From: an uncultured Thalassolituus sp.
GTDB lineage: Bacteria; Pseudomonadota; Gammaproteobacteria; Pseudomonadales; Oceanobacteraceae
Direction: 5' to 3'
Assembly (NCBI RefSeq): GCF_950066645.1
Contig: NZ_CATMFB010000001.1
Location: 248,001-312,000 of the forward strand
DNA length: 64,000 nucleotides
Of this stretch, positions 14,569-25,143 are shown piece by piece. A program made the position numbers and the translations under genes. The notes under the pieces were generated by a model, which was not told the origin of the DNA, made no database searches, and saw nothing but the letters and a program-made list of their open reading frames with translations. Numbering within the stretch: position 1 is the stretch's first letter; each line of letters starts with the position of its first letter.

Positions 14569-15177
14569 ATGATCTCCAGACTCAGCCAACTGATGACCAG
14601 CACGACGGAGCGTCTGCAACTTGCCGATGGGCTGGCGCCCCTGCTGATCCGTCTGTATCTCGCCCCCATTATGATGCAGGCAGGATGGACCAAGTTTCAG
14701 TCATTCGACAGCACGGTGGCCTGGTTCGGAAATGCCGAGTGGGGTCTTGGATTACCTTTCCCTGAGCTGATGGTCACGCTCGCCGCAGGGACCGAACTGA
14801 TCGGCGGCCTGCTGCTGATTCCGGGCATTGCCGTGCGCTGGCTCAGTATTCCACTGCTGTTTACCATGCTGGTCGCTATGTTGACGGTTCACTGGGAAAA
14901 CGGCTGGCTGGCGATCGCCGACAGCAGTAGCTGGTTGGCTAACGAGCGGGTGATGGAGGCCTCAGAGAGGCTGGAGCGGGTACGCGCCATTCTGCAGGAG
15001 CATGGTCATTACGAGTGGCTGACCGGACGAGGGTCTGTCGTCATCCTCAACAATGGCATCGAGTTCGCTGCCACCTACGCGATCATGCTGCTGTCGCTGA
15101 TATTTACCGGCGGCGGCCGCTTTACCAGCGTCGATGACGTTATCCGGCGTCGTTATGGCACCCCGGCAGCACGATAA
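14569..15177 (+). CDS. DoxX family membrane protein
   Basis: 202 residues, four hydrophobic segments. Seen: LLIRLYLAPIMMQAGWTKFQSF, FPELMVTLAAGTELIGGLLLIPGIAVRW and a last segment FAATYAIMLLSLIFTGGGRFTSVDD, the DoxX/HvfX pattern. Known: DoxX-like proteins occur next to ECF sigma genes in metal- and oxidant-stress operons, including bufferin (DUF692/DUF2282) operons; no DUF692 or DUF2282 gene is present here. ATAAGGA is the ribosome-binding site. It overlaps the convergent acyltransferase gene by 25 bp. Confidence 0.82.
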   Translation: MISRLSQLMTSTTERLQLADGLAPLLIRLYLAPIMMQAGWTKFQSFDSTVAWFGNAEWGLGLPFPELMVTLAAGTELIGGLLLIPGIAVRWLSIPLLFTMLVAMLTVHWENGWLAIADSSSWLANERVMEASERLERVRAILQEHGHYEWLTGRGSVVILNNGIEFAATYAIMLLSLIFTGGGRFTSVDDVIRRRYGTPAAR

Positions 15178-16058
15178 GGATTGCGGGCGCCATCCGGGCG
15201 TCGTTTGAAGCGCTTATAGGTCCATTGATACTGCGCCGGACACTGGCTGACGCAGGTTTCGATGGCGCGGTTCATGGCCGTTGCGGCTTCCAGTGGGTCG
15301 GTGCTGTACTGACCCTCTTCGGCGGCCACGAAGTGAATATCGAATCCCTCTGCATCGGGAAGACGCTCGCTGAACGCGAAAATCACGTTGCAACCTGTCT
15401 TCTGAATCATCTGGTGTGGCAGCACGGGAGTCAGGGTCGGAATACCCATAAACGGGGCAAAAATCCCGTTCTTTTTTCTGGGCTCCTGATCAGGCAGAAA
15501 ACCGATCACTTCTTTATCCATCAGGCCGGTAAACAGGCGTTTCACCCCACCACCTGTCGTCGGTACCATCTTCGCCCCGACGGCTTCCCGGCGGCGGACC
15601 ATCCAGTCGCTGAAGCTGCGGATTTTGGCCGGGCGGTACATGGCGGTAATGCTGCATTTGCGGGCGGCATAGGTGCTGATGATCTCCCAGTTACCGAGAT
15701 GGGGCACCATCAGCAGCAGGCCTTTGTCTTCTGCCAGCAGGCGGTCGAACAGAGCTTCGTTGTGAACCTGGCGGATCATGCCGGAAATTTTGTCCGGTTC
15801 GTATCCCCACATCGGCCCCATCTCGGCGCCGGTCATTCCGTTCTGAAAGAGGGTGTCGCGCAGAAGCTGAGTGCGCTCGGCATCGCTCAGTTGTGGATAA
15901 CAGAGATCGAGATTTACCCGTGCGACCTCGCGGGAGCGGGTTCTGCGCATCCACATCAGCCGGCCTACGATGCGACCAAGGCGCTGTGCGTCAGCGAGAG
16001 AAATGTACCCAAGGGTCTTAATCAGACCGATCATCAGATAGCCAACCAGATTTTTCAC
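15153..16058 (-). CDS. LpxL/LpxM-family lipid A biosynthesis acyltransferase
   Basis: Transfers an acyl chain from acyl-ACP to a lipid A precursor or a related lipid at the inner membrane. Seen: the catalytic HxxxxE motif in PHLGNWE, TAMYRPAK, VGFLPDQEPRK-type segment (FLPDQEPRKKNGIFAPF) and RFKRRPDG near the end, all typical of HtrB/LpxL homologues. The frame is open upstream to 16157, but GTG 16058 follows GGGG with 7-base spacing, and the resulting N-terminus KNLVGYLMIGLIKTLGYIS is the expected membrane anchor (301 aa). Which of the lauroyl or myristoyl classes it belongs to is not resolved. Confidence 0.87.
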   Translation of the reverse strand: MKNLVGYLMIGLIKTLGYISLADAQRLGRIVGRLMWMRRTRSREVARVNLDLCYPQLSDAERTQLLRDTLFQNGMTGAEMGPMWGYEPDKISGMIRQVHNEALFDRLLAEDKGLLLMVPHLGNWEIISTYAARKCSITAMYRPAKIRSFSDWMVRRREAVGAKMVPTTGGGVKRLFTGLMDKEVIGFLPDQEPRKKNGIFAPFMGIPTLTPVLPHQMIQKTGCNVIFAFSERLPDAEGFDIHFVAAEEGQYSTDPLEAATAMNRAIETCVSQCPAQYQWTYKRFKRRPDGARNPYRAAGVP

Positions 16059-16169
16059 GCAGTCACCCCATAAAGCGAAGACCGAAGTGTACGTGAAGAA
16101 CTCAGCGACGCAAGATGCGCCAGTCCGGGAGCTTGTCAGAACCTCTGCTACACTCAAAAGACCTTTGGC

Positions 16170-17816
16170 ATGGGGCCCGGTATGAACAGCGAATCACACC
16201 TCCAGGGAAAACGGATACTGATTGTCGACGATCTGGTGGAGGCCAGAAGTGCACTGAAAAGCATGTTAACCATGCTGGGTGCCGATCAGGTGGACAGTGC
16301 GACCGACGGACGTGAAGCCATGGGCTTCATTATGGAACACGACTATGACGTGATCTTTTCCGACTATAACCTCGGAAAAGGCAAAGACGGGCAACAGATT
16401 CTCGAAGAAGCCCGCTACACCAACCGCCTGAAGGCAGCGTCGTCTTTTGTGATGGTCACGGGCGAGAATGCCGTCGACCGGGTGATGGGGGCGCTGGAAT
16501 ACGATCCGGATGCTTATATCACTAAGCCGTTTACGCTCAGCATTCTGCGCGAGCGTCTGGGCCGCCTCTGGCAGATCAAAGACATTCTGCATCCTGTGAA
16601 TCAGGCCATCGATCTTGGTGAAACAGACTGGGCGATTGAGTTGTCGCAGCAAGTGCTTGCTAACCAGCCAAGGCTGCTTCTGCCTATTTCCCGACTGATT
16701 GGCAAACTGTGTCTGCGTCAGGAGCGTTTTGACGATGCGCTGGCTGCCTATGAGCGCGTTCTGGAGAGTCGTCCGGCGTCATGGGCCAGACTGGGGCAGG
16801 CGGTATGTCTGTATCACAAGGGTGAGCCTGACCGAGCGAAAGAGCTGATCGAAGCCACGTTACGGGATCATCCCATGTATGTGCAGTGTTACGACTGGCT
16901 GGCGCGCATCATGATGGACAAAGGTCAGCCAGAAGAGGCACAACAGCACTTGCAGTCTGCCGTTAAAATTTCTCCCAGAGCTGTACTCAGACAGATGGAA
17001 CTGGGCAGGCTTGCACTCGAAAACGACGATATCGACACTGCGCGAATCGCGTTTGAGCAGGCGGTTCGTCTGGGACGTTACTCCTGCTATAAATCCTCTG
17101 ACACCTATCTGAAATTTGTTCAGGTCGCGCAGTCTTCGTTAGATGGTGAAAACTCCAAAGAAAACCGCTTGCTCTGCTCGAAAGCCCTGCGCGCTATTGA
17201 TGAAATGCGTCAGGAGTACGTGGGTCAGCTGTCGGTTATTTTCCAGGCCAACATTGCTGAGAGCCACACGCACAAGCTGGTAAAAGACGATTCTAAGGCA
17301 CGCACGTCGGCCGACAAGGCTGAAAGCACCCTGGCGCGCATCAAGGAACCCACCGGCGAGCAGCGGGTGATTATGACCGAGACCTACGTGGATACCGGCC
17401 AGCATGAAAAAGCCCGTGACATGATCGACGTGCTCAGAACCACCGGCCTTGCGGGGGATCTGCTGGCACGTCTGGATGCCCTTGATGACCAGATGAACGA
17501 TATGAACATGCGCGAACGCTCTGCCGAGCTGAACGCTGAGGGTGTTAAGCACTACGAAGCCGGGCGGCTGGAGGAGGCGATTGCAGCCTTTGATCAGGCA
17601 ACGCGCTATGACGAGGCGGGCATCAGTGTCCTGCTGAATTCTATTCAGGCGAAGGTCAGTTACATCGAACGTAACGAGCTGGACGTTCCACAGCTGAAAG
17701 ACTGCTACCGGCTGCTGCGCCGGATCGGCAGTATCGGACGTCTGGATGAGCGTTACGACCGTTATGACCGATTGAAAACCACCTGCGAACGTTTGCGTCG
17801 CAGTGCCGGACTTTAA
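16170..17816 (+). CDS. Response regulator with CheY-like receiver and TPR repeats
   Basis: 548 residues. N-terminal receiver: ILIVDDLVEARSAL with the acidic pair, VIFSDYNLGKGKDG with the phosphorylatable D, FVMVTGE, and YITKPFT with the conserved lysine. From about residue 140 to the end there are TPR units (for example FDDALAAYERVLESRPASWARLGQAV and PEEAQQHLQSAVKISP), with no DNA-binding output domain. So the output is likely protein-protein. ATG 16170 or 16182 may be the start; GGGG before 16182 favours the second. Paired with the small histidine kinase 20 bp downstream. Confidence 0.87.
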   Translation: MGPGMNSESHLQGKRILIVDDLVEARSALKSMLTMLGADQVDSATDGREAMGFIMEHDYDVIFSDYNLGKGKDGQQILEEARYTNRLKAASSFVMVTGENAVDRVMGALEYDPDAYITKPFTLSILRERLGRLWQIKDILHPVNQAIDLGETDWAIELSQQVLANQPRLLLPISRLIGKLCLRQERFDDALAAYERVLESRPASWARLGQAVCLYHKGEPDRAKELIEATLRDHPMYVQCYDWLARIMMDKGQPEEAQQHLQSAVKISPRAVLRQMELGRLALENDDIDTARIAFEQAVRLGRYSCYKSSDTYLKFVQVAQSSLDGENSKENRLLCSKALRAIDEMRQEYVGQLSVIFQANIAESHTHKLVKDDSKARTSADKAESTLARIKEPTGEQRVIMTETYVDTGQHEKARDMIDVLRTTGLAGDLLARLDALDDQMNDMNMRERSAELNAEGVKHYEAGRLEEAIAAFDQATRYDEAGISVLLNSIQAKVSYIERNELDVPQLKDCYRLLRRIGSIGRLDERYDRYDRLKTTCERLRRSAGL

Positions 17817-17835
17817 CAGGCAGCCAGGAGATCAG

Positions 17836-18465
17836 ATGAACTTTGAAGCGTTGGCCGGAGCCATTATTCATGACCTGAAAAACCAGCTGCAGTCGGTCGT
17901 CGGAGAAGGGGAGCGGATGCTGGATGCCGTGCCTGCGGAATATCACGATCAGATACGGCCATTCCTGAGCCGAACGCGCCGGGTCCATCAGGATGCGATG
18001 CAGCTGGTGACACTTTACCGCCTGACGCAGCGGGGCAATTTTTCGTCGGATGATGCCTGGCCAGCGGATACCGCCAACCATGCGTCTGAGTGCGTCGCCG
18101 TGCACTATCCGGACGTTCGTATCATGAACAACATAGATGCCGACTGTCAGGGGTTTTATAACGACTTCCTGTTGCAGATGGCTCTGACGAACCTGATCAA
18201 TAACAGTGCTCAGGCGGGCGCCAGTGAAATCTATCTGAGTGCTGAAGAGTCGGGAGCGGATCTGATTATCCGGGTGGAAGACAACGGGCCGGGCTTCAGC
18301 GAAGCACAGCTCAGCGGCGAATTCTCAGATGACAGCCGCTCGGGAATGGGGCTGTACTTCAATAAGCTGATTATTAAGCACCATTCTCGCCCTGGCCGGG
18401 CAGCATCGATGGAACTCAGCAACCGCCCGGAAGGCGGAGCCTGCGTTACTCTGACGCTTCCGTAG
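17836..18465 (+). CDS. Small sensor-less histidine kinase (HATPase_c)
   Basis: 209 residues from ATG 17836, with AGGAG 6 bases upstream. The H-box is AIIHDLKNQLQS near residue 15; the ATPase part has the N-box ALTNLINNSAQAG, G1 VEDNGPGFS and G2 SGMGLYFNKLI. There is no sensor or membrane segment, so the kinase must be controlled by another protein, most simply by the TPR response regulator encoded just upstream. The 3' end overlaps rsmD (opposite strand) by 20 bp. Confidence 0.85.
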   Translation: MNFEALAGAIIHDLKNQLQSVVGEGERMLDAVPAEYHDQIRPFLSRTRRVHQDAMQLVTLYRLTQRGNFSSDDAWPADTANHASECVAVHYPDVRIMNNIDADCQGFYNDFLLQMALTNLINNSAQAGASEIYLSAEESGADLIIRVEDNGPGFSEAQLSGEFSDDSRSGMGLYFNKLIIKHHSRPGRAASMELSNRPEGGACVTLTLP

Positions 18466-19018
18466 CGGCTTCACCCACCGTAAACAGGCGGAAGCAGAAC
18501 TCTTTTGTGCTTTTGCAGCGATATTCATCCCAGTGGGCAGGAAATACTGGGGTCAGATTGCTTTCGTGTTCCACGTACACCAGTGCGCCGGGTAACAGCG
18601 TCAGCCGGTCGAGAGCCGGTTGCAGAAGCTCTTTGCCAAAGGGCGGATCAAGAAATACCAGATCGTAAGGCTCCGGGTTCTGATCTAACCAGACCAGAGC
18701 ATCGCCTGCCCAGACCTGCGCATTGCCTGCCCCAAGCGTCTGCAGATTTTCTTTTAACTGTATGGCCGCCTTGGGATTCTTCTCCAGAAAAATAACTTCT
18801 CTGGCACCGCGTGACAGTGCCTCGAACCCGAGGGCGCCGCTTCCAGCAAAAGCGTCGAGCACGCGGGCACCTTCAATATCGTGCTGCAGCCAGTTGAAGA
18901 GAGTCTCCCTGACGCGGTCGAGCGTCGGGCGCAGGCCATCAATGGCAGGAAAACGCAGGCGCCGGGAGCGCCACTCGCCACCGATAATGCGCAGCTGGTG
19001 ATGTGACTGTTTGCTCAA
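18446..19018 (-). CDS. rsmD: 16S rRNA (guanine(966)-N(2))-methyltransferase RsmD
   Basis: Methylates G966 of 16S rRNA. Seen: LRIIGGEWRSRRLRFP at the start, TLDRVRETLFNWL, the SAM motif LDAFAGSGALGFEALSRGA and the catalytic DLVFLDPPF. Length 190 aa fits. Order rsmD - gene - ftsY matches Pseudomonas-like genomes. Overlaps the upstream minus-strand gene at 19015 by 4 bases. Confidence 0.95.
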   Translation of the reverse strand: MSKQSHHQLRIIGGEWRSRRLRFPAIDGLRPTLDRVRETLFNWLQHDIEGARVLDAFAGSGALGFEALSRGAREVIFLEKNPKAAIQLKENLQTLGAGNAQVWAGDALVWLDQNPEPYDLVFLDPPFGKELLQPALDRLTLLPGALVYVEHESNLTPVFPAHWDEYRCKSTKEFCFRLFTVGEAATEASE

Positions 19019-19764
19019 TGTGCTATCCGTCCGGTAACTGAATGAATGCAGGCTGCGTAGAGTGCAGCAGAGTCAGGCTGAGCCGAGCCAAGATCCTGAT
19101 ACAGGGCCTGGAGGTAATTTTCGGGCCAGCGATGGTAGGCAAGTTCACTCTGAATGTCGATGCTGCGCGTCGGTGACAGCCAGTCTTTGCGCAGCGAGCG
19201 CGTCGCCGCTTCGCGGAAGCCTGCCCACTGTGCGTTATCAGGCAGCGCGGCGCCGTTCACCGGCGCCGGAGTGCCCCAGCTGGCATTTGTCTGATCGTTG
19301 AACCAGTAAGCCCCCGCCGGATAACTGAGCTGACATTGTTGTCCGGCCCGGCTGAGTGGCGCTTTCAGTTGCAGGTGATGGATCAGCCAGGCAGCAGAGC
19401 TGCGCATATCTTCGTCGCTGAGTGGCCCCTGCAATGCGATACCCGCTGCGCGGGCGGCGGGCAGGGACGGTGCGGCGTCTTTTAGTGCAGAGGCCCAGTT
19501 TTCTGCCGGAATGCTCAGATGTAAGCGATAGCCTTCGGCGCCGCTGATCGCGATGGTGAGGGTGTCGCTGCGCAGGGTCTGCCAGCGCAGAGGAACACCC
19601 TCTGAGCTGTCCCAGAGTTGCCATTGCTGCGCCGGTAACGGCGCCAGTGTCAGGGGTTCGAGGGTGGCGTCTTCACCGCTATTGCGCAGGTTGATCCAGA
19701 CAATCAGCAGCATCGAGCCAATGATGATGACATTCAGAGAACGGCGACTGAGGCCATTGAGCAT
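19015..19764 (-). CDS. Hypothetical membrane-anchored protein in the place of M16 peptidases
   Basis: 249 residues with an N-terminal membrane helix (LNVIIIGSMLLIVWINL). I do not recognise a full domain. The last part, SELAYHRWPENYLQALYQDL, faintly resembles the end of M16 (insulinase-like) domains. In related genomes one or two M16 peptidase genes lie between rsmD and ftsY, so this may be a strongly reduced, non-catalytic relative: no HxxEH motif is present. It overlaps rsmD by 4 bases and is probably cotranscribed with it. Likely periplasmic. Confidence 0.6.
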   Translation of the reverse strand: MLNGLSRRSLNVIIIGSMLLIVWINLRNSGEDATLEPLTLAPLPAQQWQLWDSSEGVPLRWQTLRSDTLTIAISGAEGYRLHLSIPAENWASALKDAAPSLPAARAAGIALQGPLSDEDMRSSAAWLIHHLQLKAPLSRAGQQCQLSYPAGAYWFNDQTNASWGTPAPVNGAALPDNAQWAGFREAATRSLRKDWLSPTRSIDIQSELAYHRWPENYLQALYQDLGSAQPDSAALYAACIHSVTGRIAH

Positions 19765-19887
19765 TGGCGTTTTACTCCCTGTGAAATACAGAACCTGTGG
19801 GGGATTTAATGATACGATACCCGCCCAAGTTTAGACTGGCAGGCTTGCTCCTGCCTATCCTGACCGTGATGGACACTGAGAATCCCC

Positions 19888-21201
19888 ATGTTTGATTTCT
19901 TTAAGCGTAAGAAAAACAAGCCTGAAAGCCCAGCACCCGACGCTGTATCTGAGGTCGCTGAAGAGCAACAGACCGACACCGGTGTTGCTGCCGAACCCCT
20001 TCCCGAAACCGCTGAAGCGCCGGTTGCCACTCCCGGGCCGGTCGAGCCGGTCAGTGCATTGGTGACTGACACGGTGGCCGATGAGGTGGTGTCTGAAACC
20101 GAAGCTGTACTGCAGCAGGCTGCAGCACAGATTGAGGAGTCTGCGGAAGAAGCCGTTGTTGATGCCGCTGCCGCAGAAGAGCCTGAGGTTGAAGAGCCTG
20201 CAGCAGAGGACACCGCGTCAGCCAATGATGTGATGGTTCCGGTTGCGCAGCGCCCGGTCGAAGAGAAGAAAGGTTTCTTCGGTCGTATGCGCGCTGGTTT
20301 AAGTAAAACCCGCTCCAACTTTACCGATGGTCTCTCCAGTCTGTTGCTGGGCAAAAAAGAGATCGATGACGACCTGATGGAAGAGCTGGAAACCCAGCTG
20401 ATCATGGCAGATGTGGGCGTCGAGGCGACCACAGAAATCATTGGCCGTCTGACCAAACGGGTATCGCGCAAAGAGCTGAAAGATTCAGAAGCGCTTTACG
20501 AGGCCCTGATTGAAGAGCTTCAGGACATGCTGGCCGTTTCGCAGAAACCTCTGGTGATCGACAGCACCAAAAAGCCTTATGTGATTCTGATGGTTGGTAT
20601 CAATGGCGTTGGTAAAACCACCACCATTGGTAAGCTGGCCAAGCAGTTTCAGAACCGCGGAAAGAGCGTCATGCTGGCGGCGGGGGATACCTTCCGTGCC
20701 GCTGCGGTGGAGCAGCTTCAGGTCTGGGGCGAGCGGAATAATGTGCCGGTCGTTGCGCAGCATACCGGGGCCGACTCGGCGTCGGTTCTGTTTGATGCTG
20801 TCCAGGCGGCGACGTCGCGCAAAACCGATATTCTGATTGCAGATACCGCCGGGCGTCTGCATACCAAAGACAACCTGATGCAGGAACTGGAAAAGGTTGT
20901 CCGGGTCATGAAAAAAATTGATGACACAGCGCCGCATGAAGTCATGCTGGTTCTCGATGCGGGCACCGGCCAGAATGCCGTTAACCAGACCAAGCAGTTC
21001 CTGCAGTCGGTGGGCGTTACGGGTCTGACCCTGACTAAGCTCGACGGTACTGCGAAGGGCGGTATTATTTTCGCACTGGCGAAGCAGTTTGGGCTGCCAG
21101 TACGCTACATCGGTGTCGGGGAAGGGATTGATGATCTGCGTCCATTCAACGCGGATGATTTCACCCGTGCCCTGTTCCGCCACGACGAGAAGGACAGCTG
21201 A
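19888..21201 (+). CDS. ftsY: Signal recognition particle receptor FtsY
   Basis: SRP receptor GTPase that docks ribosome-nascent chain complexes at the inner membrane. The first 130 residues are an acidic, alanine/glutamate-rich A region of low complexity. The NG domain follows: LLGKKEIDDDLMEELE, G1 GINGVGKTTTIGKLAKQ, DTFRAAAVEQL, DTAGRLHTKDNLMQEL and TKLDGTAKGG. Length 437 aa. First gene of ftsY-ftsE-ftsX-rpoH. A small hairpin GGCAGG-N6-CCTGCC lies at 19838-19855 in its leader. Confidence 0.97.
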   Translation: MFDFFKRKKNKPESPAPDAVSEVAEEQQTDTGVAAEPLPETAEAPVATPGPVEPVSALVTDTVADEVVSETEAVLQQAAAQIEESAEEAVVDAAAAEEPEVEEPAAEDTASANDVMVPVAQRPVEEKKGFFGRMRAGLSKTRSNFTDGLSSLLLGKKEIDDDLMEELETQLIMADVGVEATTEIIGRLTKRVSRKELKDSEALYEALIEELQDMLAVSQKPLVIDSTKKPYVILMVGINGVGKTTTIGKLAKQFQNRGKSVMLAAGDTFRAAAVEQLQVWGERNNVPVVAQHTGADSASVLFDAVQAATSRKTDILIADTAGRLHTKDNLMQELEKVVRVMKKIDDTAPHEVMLVLDAGTGQNAVNQTKQFLQSVGVTGLTLTKLDGTAKGGIIFALAKQFGLPVRYIGVGEGIDDLRPFNADDFTRALFRHDEKDS

Positions 21202-21212
21202 CGGAGTCTCTC

Positions 21213-21890
21213 ATGAGCATGGTGCGCTTCGAGGGTGTTGGTAAACGCTACGCCGGTGGTAAAGACGCGCTGAGTAATATCAGCTTTGAACTGGCGAAAG
21301 GTGAGTTTGCCTTTCTGACAGGGCACAGTGGTGCAGGTAAAAGTACCCTGCTGAAACTGATGACTCTGATGGAGCGTCCCAGCCGTGGCACGGTCTACGT
21401 CGATGGTCAGGATCTTGGCCGTATGCGTTCGTCGCAGGTGCCGTATCTGCGCCGCCGCATTGGTACCGTATTTCAGAATCACCAGCTGCTTTTCGACCGT
21501 ACTGTGTTTGATAACGTGGCCTTGCCGCTTCTGGTTTCGGGATTTCAGCCCGCGGAAACCGCACGCCGGGTGCGCGCTGCACTCGATTCGGTAGGGTTGC
21601 TTGGCTATGAAGGTCGAAATCCGATCGAGTTGTCCGGTGGGGAGCAGCAGCGGGTCGGTATTGCCCGTGCGGTGGTCAACAAACCTAAGCTGCTACTGGC
21701 CGATGAACCGACCGGTAACCTGGACCCCGAACTCTCCGAAGAAATCATGAATCTCTTTCTGCGTTTTCAGCAGGTAGGAGTCACCGTACTGATTGCGACG
21801 CACGATATTTCCCTGATTGAACGCATGGGGCATCGCCGCCTGATTCTCGATCACGGTTCACTCTATGAGCGGGTGGAATATGGCCTCTAA
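21213..21890 (+). CDS. ftsE: Cell division ATP-binding protein FtsE
   Basis: ABC ATPase of the FtsEX complex, which controls septal peptidoglycan hydrolases. Seen: Walker [10 protein letters not shown], signature [15 protein letters not shown], Walker [13 protein letters not shown] and the H-loop ATHD. 225 aa. It starts 11 bp after ftsY and its end overlaps the ftsX start. Confidence 0.97.
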   Translation: MSMVRFEGVGKRYAGGKDALSNISFELAKGEFAFLTGHSGAGKSTLLKLMTLMERPSRGTVYVDGQDLGRMRSSQVPYLRRRIGTVFQNHQLLFDRTVFDNVALPLLVSGFQPAETARRVRAALDSVGLLGYEGRNPIELSGGEQQRVGIARAVVNKPKLLLADEPTGNLDPELSEEIMNLFLRFQQVGVTVLIATHDISLIERMGHRRLILDHGSLYERVEYGL

Positions 21891-22845
21891 GGGATCTCCG
21901 GGCGCATCCGCCCGCACCATCGGTATTCAGGACCGCCTTCGTGCATGGGGACAGCAGCACCAGCTGGTGGCGGTTGAAACCCTGATGCGCCTTCTGTCGC
22001 GTCCGTTTGGCAGCATCATGACCTGGCTGGTGATCGCTATCGCACTCACTCTTCCGGGGGCGATGTGGATGACGCTGGATAACCTCGCGCAGCTGAGCAG
22101 CCGGTTCCAGGCGTCAGGCAGTATCAGTGTCTATCTCAAGCCCGCTACAGCGGATCGTGCCGGTCAGGCGTTATCAGAGCGCATTAAAGGGTTTGATCAT
22201 GTTGCAGGCGTTATCTATATCAGTGCTGATCAGGCACTGAAAGAATTCCGTGCAGGCAGTGGGCTGGGTGACGCACTCGATCTGCTGCCTGAGAATCCGC
22301 TGCCGGGCGTCATCGTGGTTGAGCCGTCTCTGACGGCGGGCCGGGACGATGTTCTGGCACTGGGAACCCGCCTCGAAAAAGAATCACTGGTTGATCTGGT
22401 CGATCTGGACACCGCCTGGCTGGATCGCCTGCATGCGCTGCTGGCGCTCAGTGAACGCATTATCTGGGTGTTGGGCAGTCTGCTCGCTCTCGCCATTGTG
22501 CTGGTGGTGGGTAACACCATCCGCCTGTCGATCGCTAACAGGGTTGATGAGATCCGGGTGACTAAGCTGGTGGGCGGCACCAACGCCTGGGTGCGTCGTC
22601 CTTTCCTTTATATGGGACTCTGGTTCGGTATGGTCGGTGGGCTGATGTCCTGGATACTGCTGGTGATTGGCTGGTTGCTGGTCAGCGGACCGGTGGAGCA
22701 GCTGGCCCAGTTGTATGGTTCAGAATACGAACTTCAGCCACTGTCAGCGGGCGCGGCGCTGGTCTTGTTAGGTGGCGCCATGTTGCTTGGCTGGGTGGGT
22801 GCCTGGTGGTCTGTGTTCCGTCATCTGCACCAGATTGAGCCCTGA
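21880..22845 (+). CDS. ftsX: Cell division protein FtsX (permease subunit of FtsEX)
   Basis: Four membrane segments: LSRPFGSIMTWLVIAIALTLPGAM near the N-terminus, then a periplasmic domain of about 100 residues, then three helices in the last 120 residues (IWVLGSLLALAIVLVVGNTIRL; PFLYMGLWFGMVGGLMSWIL; ALVLLGGAMLLGWVGAWWSVF). An alternative ATG at 21865 is in frame; 21880 is chosen because GGGTGG precedes it. Overlaps ftsE by 11 bases. Confidence 0.94.
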   Translation: MASKGSPGASARTIGIQDRLRAWGQQHQLVAVETLMRLLSRPFGSIMTWLVIAIALTLPGAMWMTLDNLAQLSSRFQASGSISVYLKPATADRAGQALSERIKGFDHVAGVIYISADQALKEFRAGSGLGDALDLLPENPLPGVIVVEPSLTAGRDDVLALGTRLEKESLVDLVDLDTAWLDRLHALLALSERIIWVLGSLLALAIVLVVGNTIRLSIANRVDEIRVTKLVGGTNAWVRRPFLYMGLWFGMVGGLMSWILLVIGWLLVSGPVEQLAQLYGSEYELQPLSAGAALVLLGGAMLLGWVGAWWSVFRHLHQIEP

Positions 22846-22943
22846 CGTGGATCAGTGAATCCCGACGTTTTTATACACTCGGGGCCCATGGATACTGATA
22901 TTCTGAGATTGAGAGGTACGCCCGGCCGGAACAAATGCGGTCA

Positions 22944-22973
22944 TTGGCGGTCTCATTGAGTCGGTGCTACACT
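22944..22973 (+). promoter_or_regulatory. Putative sigma-70 promoter of rpoH
   Basis: TTGGCG (22944-22949), 18-base spacer ending in TGC (extended -10), TACACT (22968-22973), 50 bases before the rpoH start. The leader contains a perfect 14-bp palindrome GCCCGTATACGGGC (22990-23003) just before the ribosome-binding site ACAGGAG. rpoH is usually read from several promoters, and part of its expression may come from ftsX read-through. Confidence 0.5.
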
Positions 22974-23023
22974 GATTCGCGCACAAAACGCCCGTATACG
23001 GGCATATCCAACAGGAGTGTGAG

Positions 23024-23893
23024 ATGAACACTGGTTTGCAAGCCGTTTATGCCATGTCGCCAGGTGCCAACCTGGACGCCTACATTACTACGGTTAATGC
23101 GATTCCTATGCTCTCGCCAGACGAAGAGAAAGAGCTGGCCGAGCGCTTTCATTACCATGAGGACCTGGAAGCAGCCCGTCAGCTGGTTCTGTCCCACATG
23201 CGCTTTGTCGTACATATTGCCCGCAGTTATTCCGGTTACGGACTCAACCAGGGCGACCTGATTCAGGAAGGCAACGTAGGCCTGATGAAAGCCGTTAAGC
23301 GCTTTGATCCTCAGGTTGGCGTTCGTCTGGTGTCCTTCGCGGTGCACTGGATCAAAGCTGAGATCCACGAATTTATCCTGAAGAACTGGCGCATTGTGAA
23401 AGTGGCTACCACGAAAGCACAACGTAAGCTGTTCTTTAATCTGCGTAGCCAGAAGAAAAAACTGGGTTGGCTGACTCAGGCCGAAGCCGAGTCAATCGCT
23501 GAAGATCTGGGCGTAGAAACCAAAACTGTGTTCGAGATGGAAGGTCGTCTCAATGCGCATGATGCCGCGTTTGATGCGGGTGCGGATGAAGATGATGATA
23601 CCGCGTGGCAGGCACCTGCCCATTATCTCGAAGACCATAGCTATGACCCTGCCCGCGTCGTTGAACGCGACAACTTCGAGCAGGACTCAAATGATCGTCT
23701 GCATCAGGCATTGAGTGATCTTGATGAGCGTAGCCGCACCATTCTTCAGCAGCGTTGGCTGACGGAAGAGAAAGCCACTCTGCACGAGTTGGCCGCGGTC
23801 TATAACGTTTCCGCTGAGCGTATCCGCCAGCTTGAAAAGAACGCGATGAAGAAACTCAAAGAGGCCATAGGCACCGAGCTTATGGTGGTCTGA
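23024..23893 (+). CDS. rpoH: RNA polymerase sigma factor RpoH (sigma-32, heat shock)
   Basis: 289 residues. Region 2: [43 protein letters not shown]; the sigma-32 specific RpoH box near [18 protein letters not shown]; region 4: [46 protein letters not shown], given here only by its ends. Directs heat-shock transcription. ATG 23024 has AGGAG upstream. Followed by an intrinsic terminator. Confidence 0.97.
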   Translation: MNTGLQAVYAMSPGANLDAYITTVNAIPMLSPDEEKELAERFHYHEDLEAARQLVLSHMRFVVHIARSYSGYGLNQGDLIQEGNVGLMKAVKRFDPQVGVRLVSFAVHWIKAEIHEFILKNWRIVKVATTKAQRKLFFNLRSQKKKLGWLTQAEAESIAEDLGVETKTVFEMEGRLNAHDAAFDAGADEDDDTAWQAPAHYLEDHSYDPARVVERDNFEQDSNDRLHQALSDLDERSRTILQQRWLTEEKATLHELAAVYNVSAERIRQLEKNAMKKLKEAIGTELMVV

Positions 23894-25105
<1,212 letters not shown>

Positions 25106-25143
25106 TGAGTCCAGGGGAAATAGTACCGATTCAGGAGCCGGGT

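Noticed and set aside
15225-16073. A 282-codon plus-strand open frame
   Set aside because: It is antisense to the LpxL-like acyltransferase, whose motifs are unambiguous.
20485-21183. A 232-codon minus-strand open frame
   Set aside because: It is antisense to the conserved GTPase domain of ftsY.
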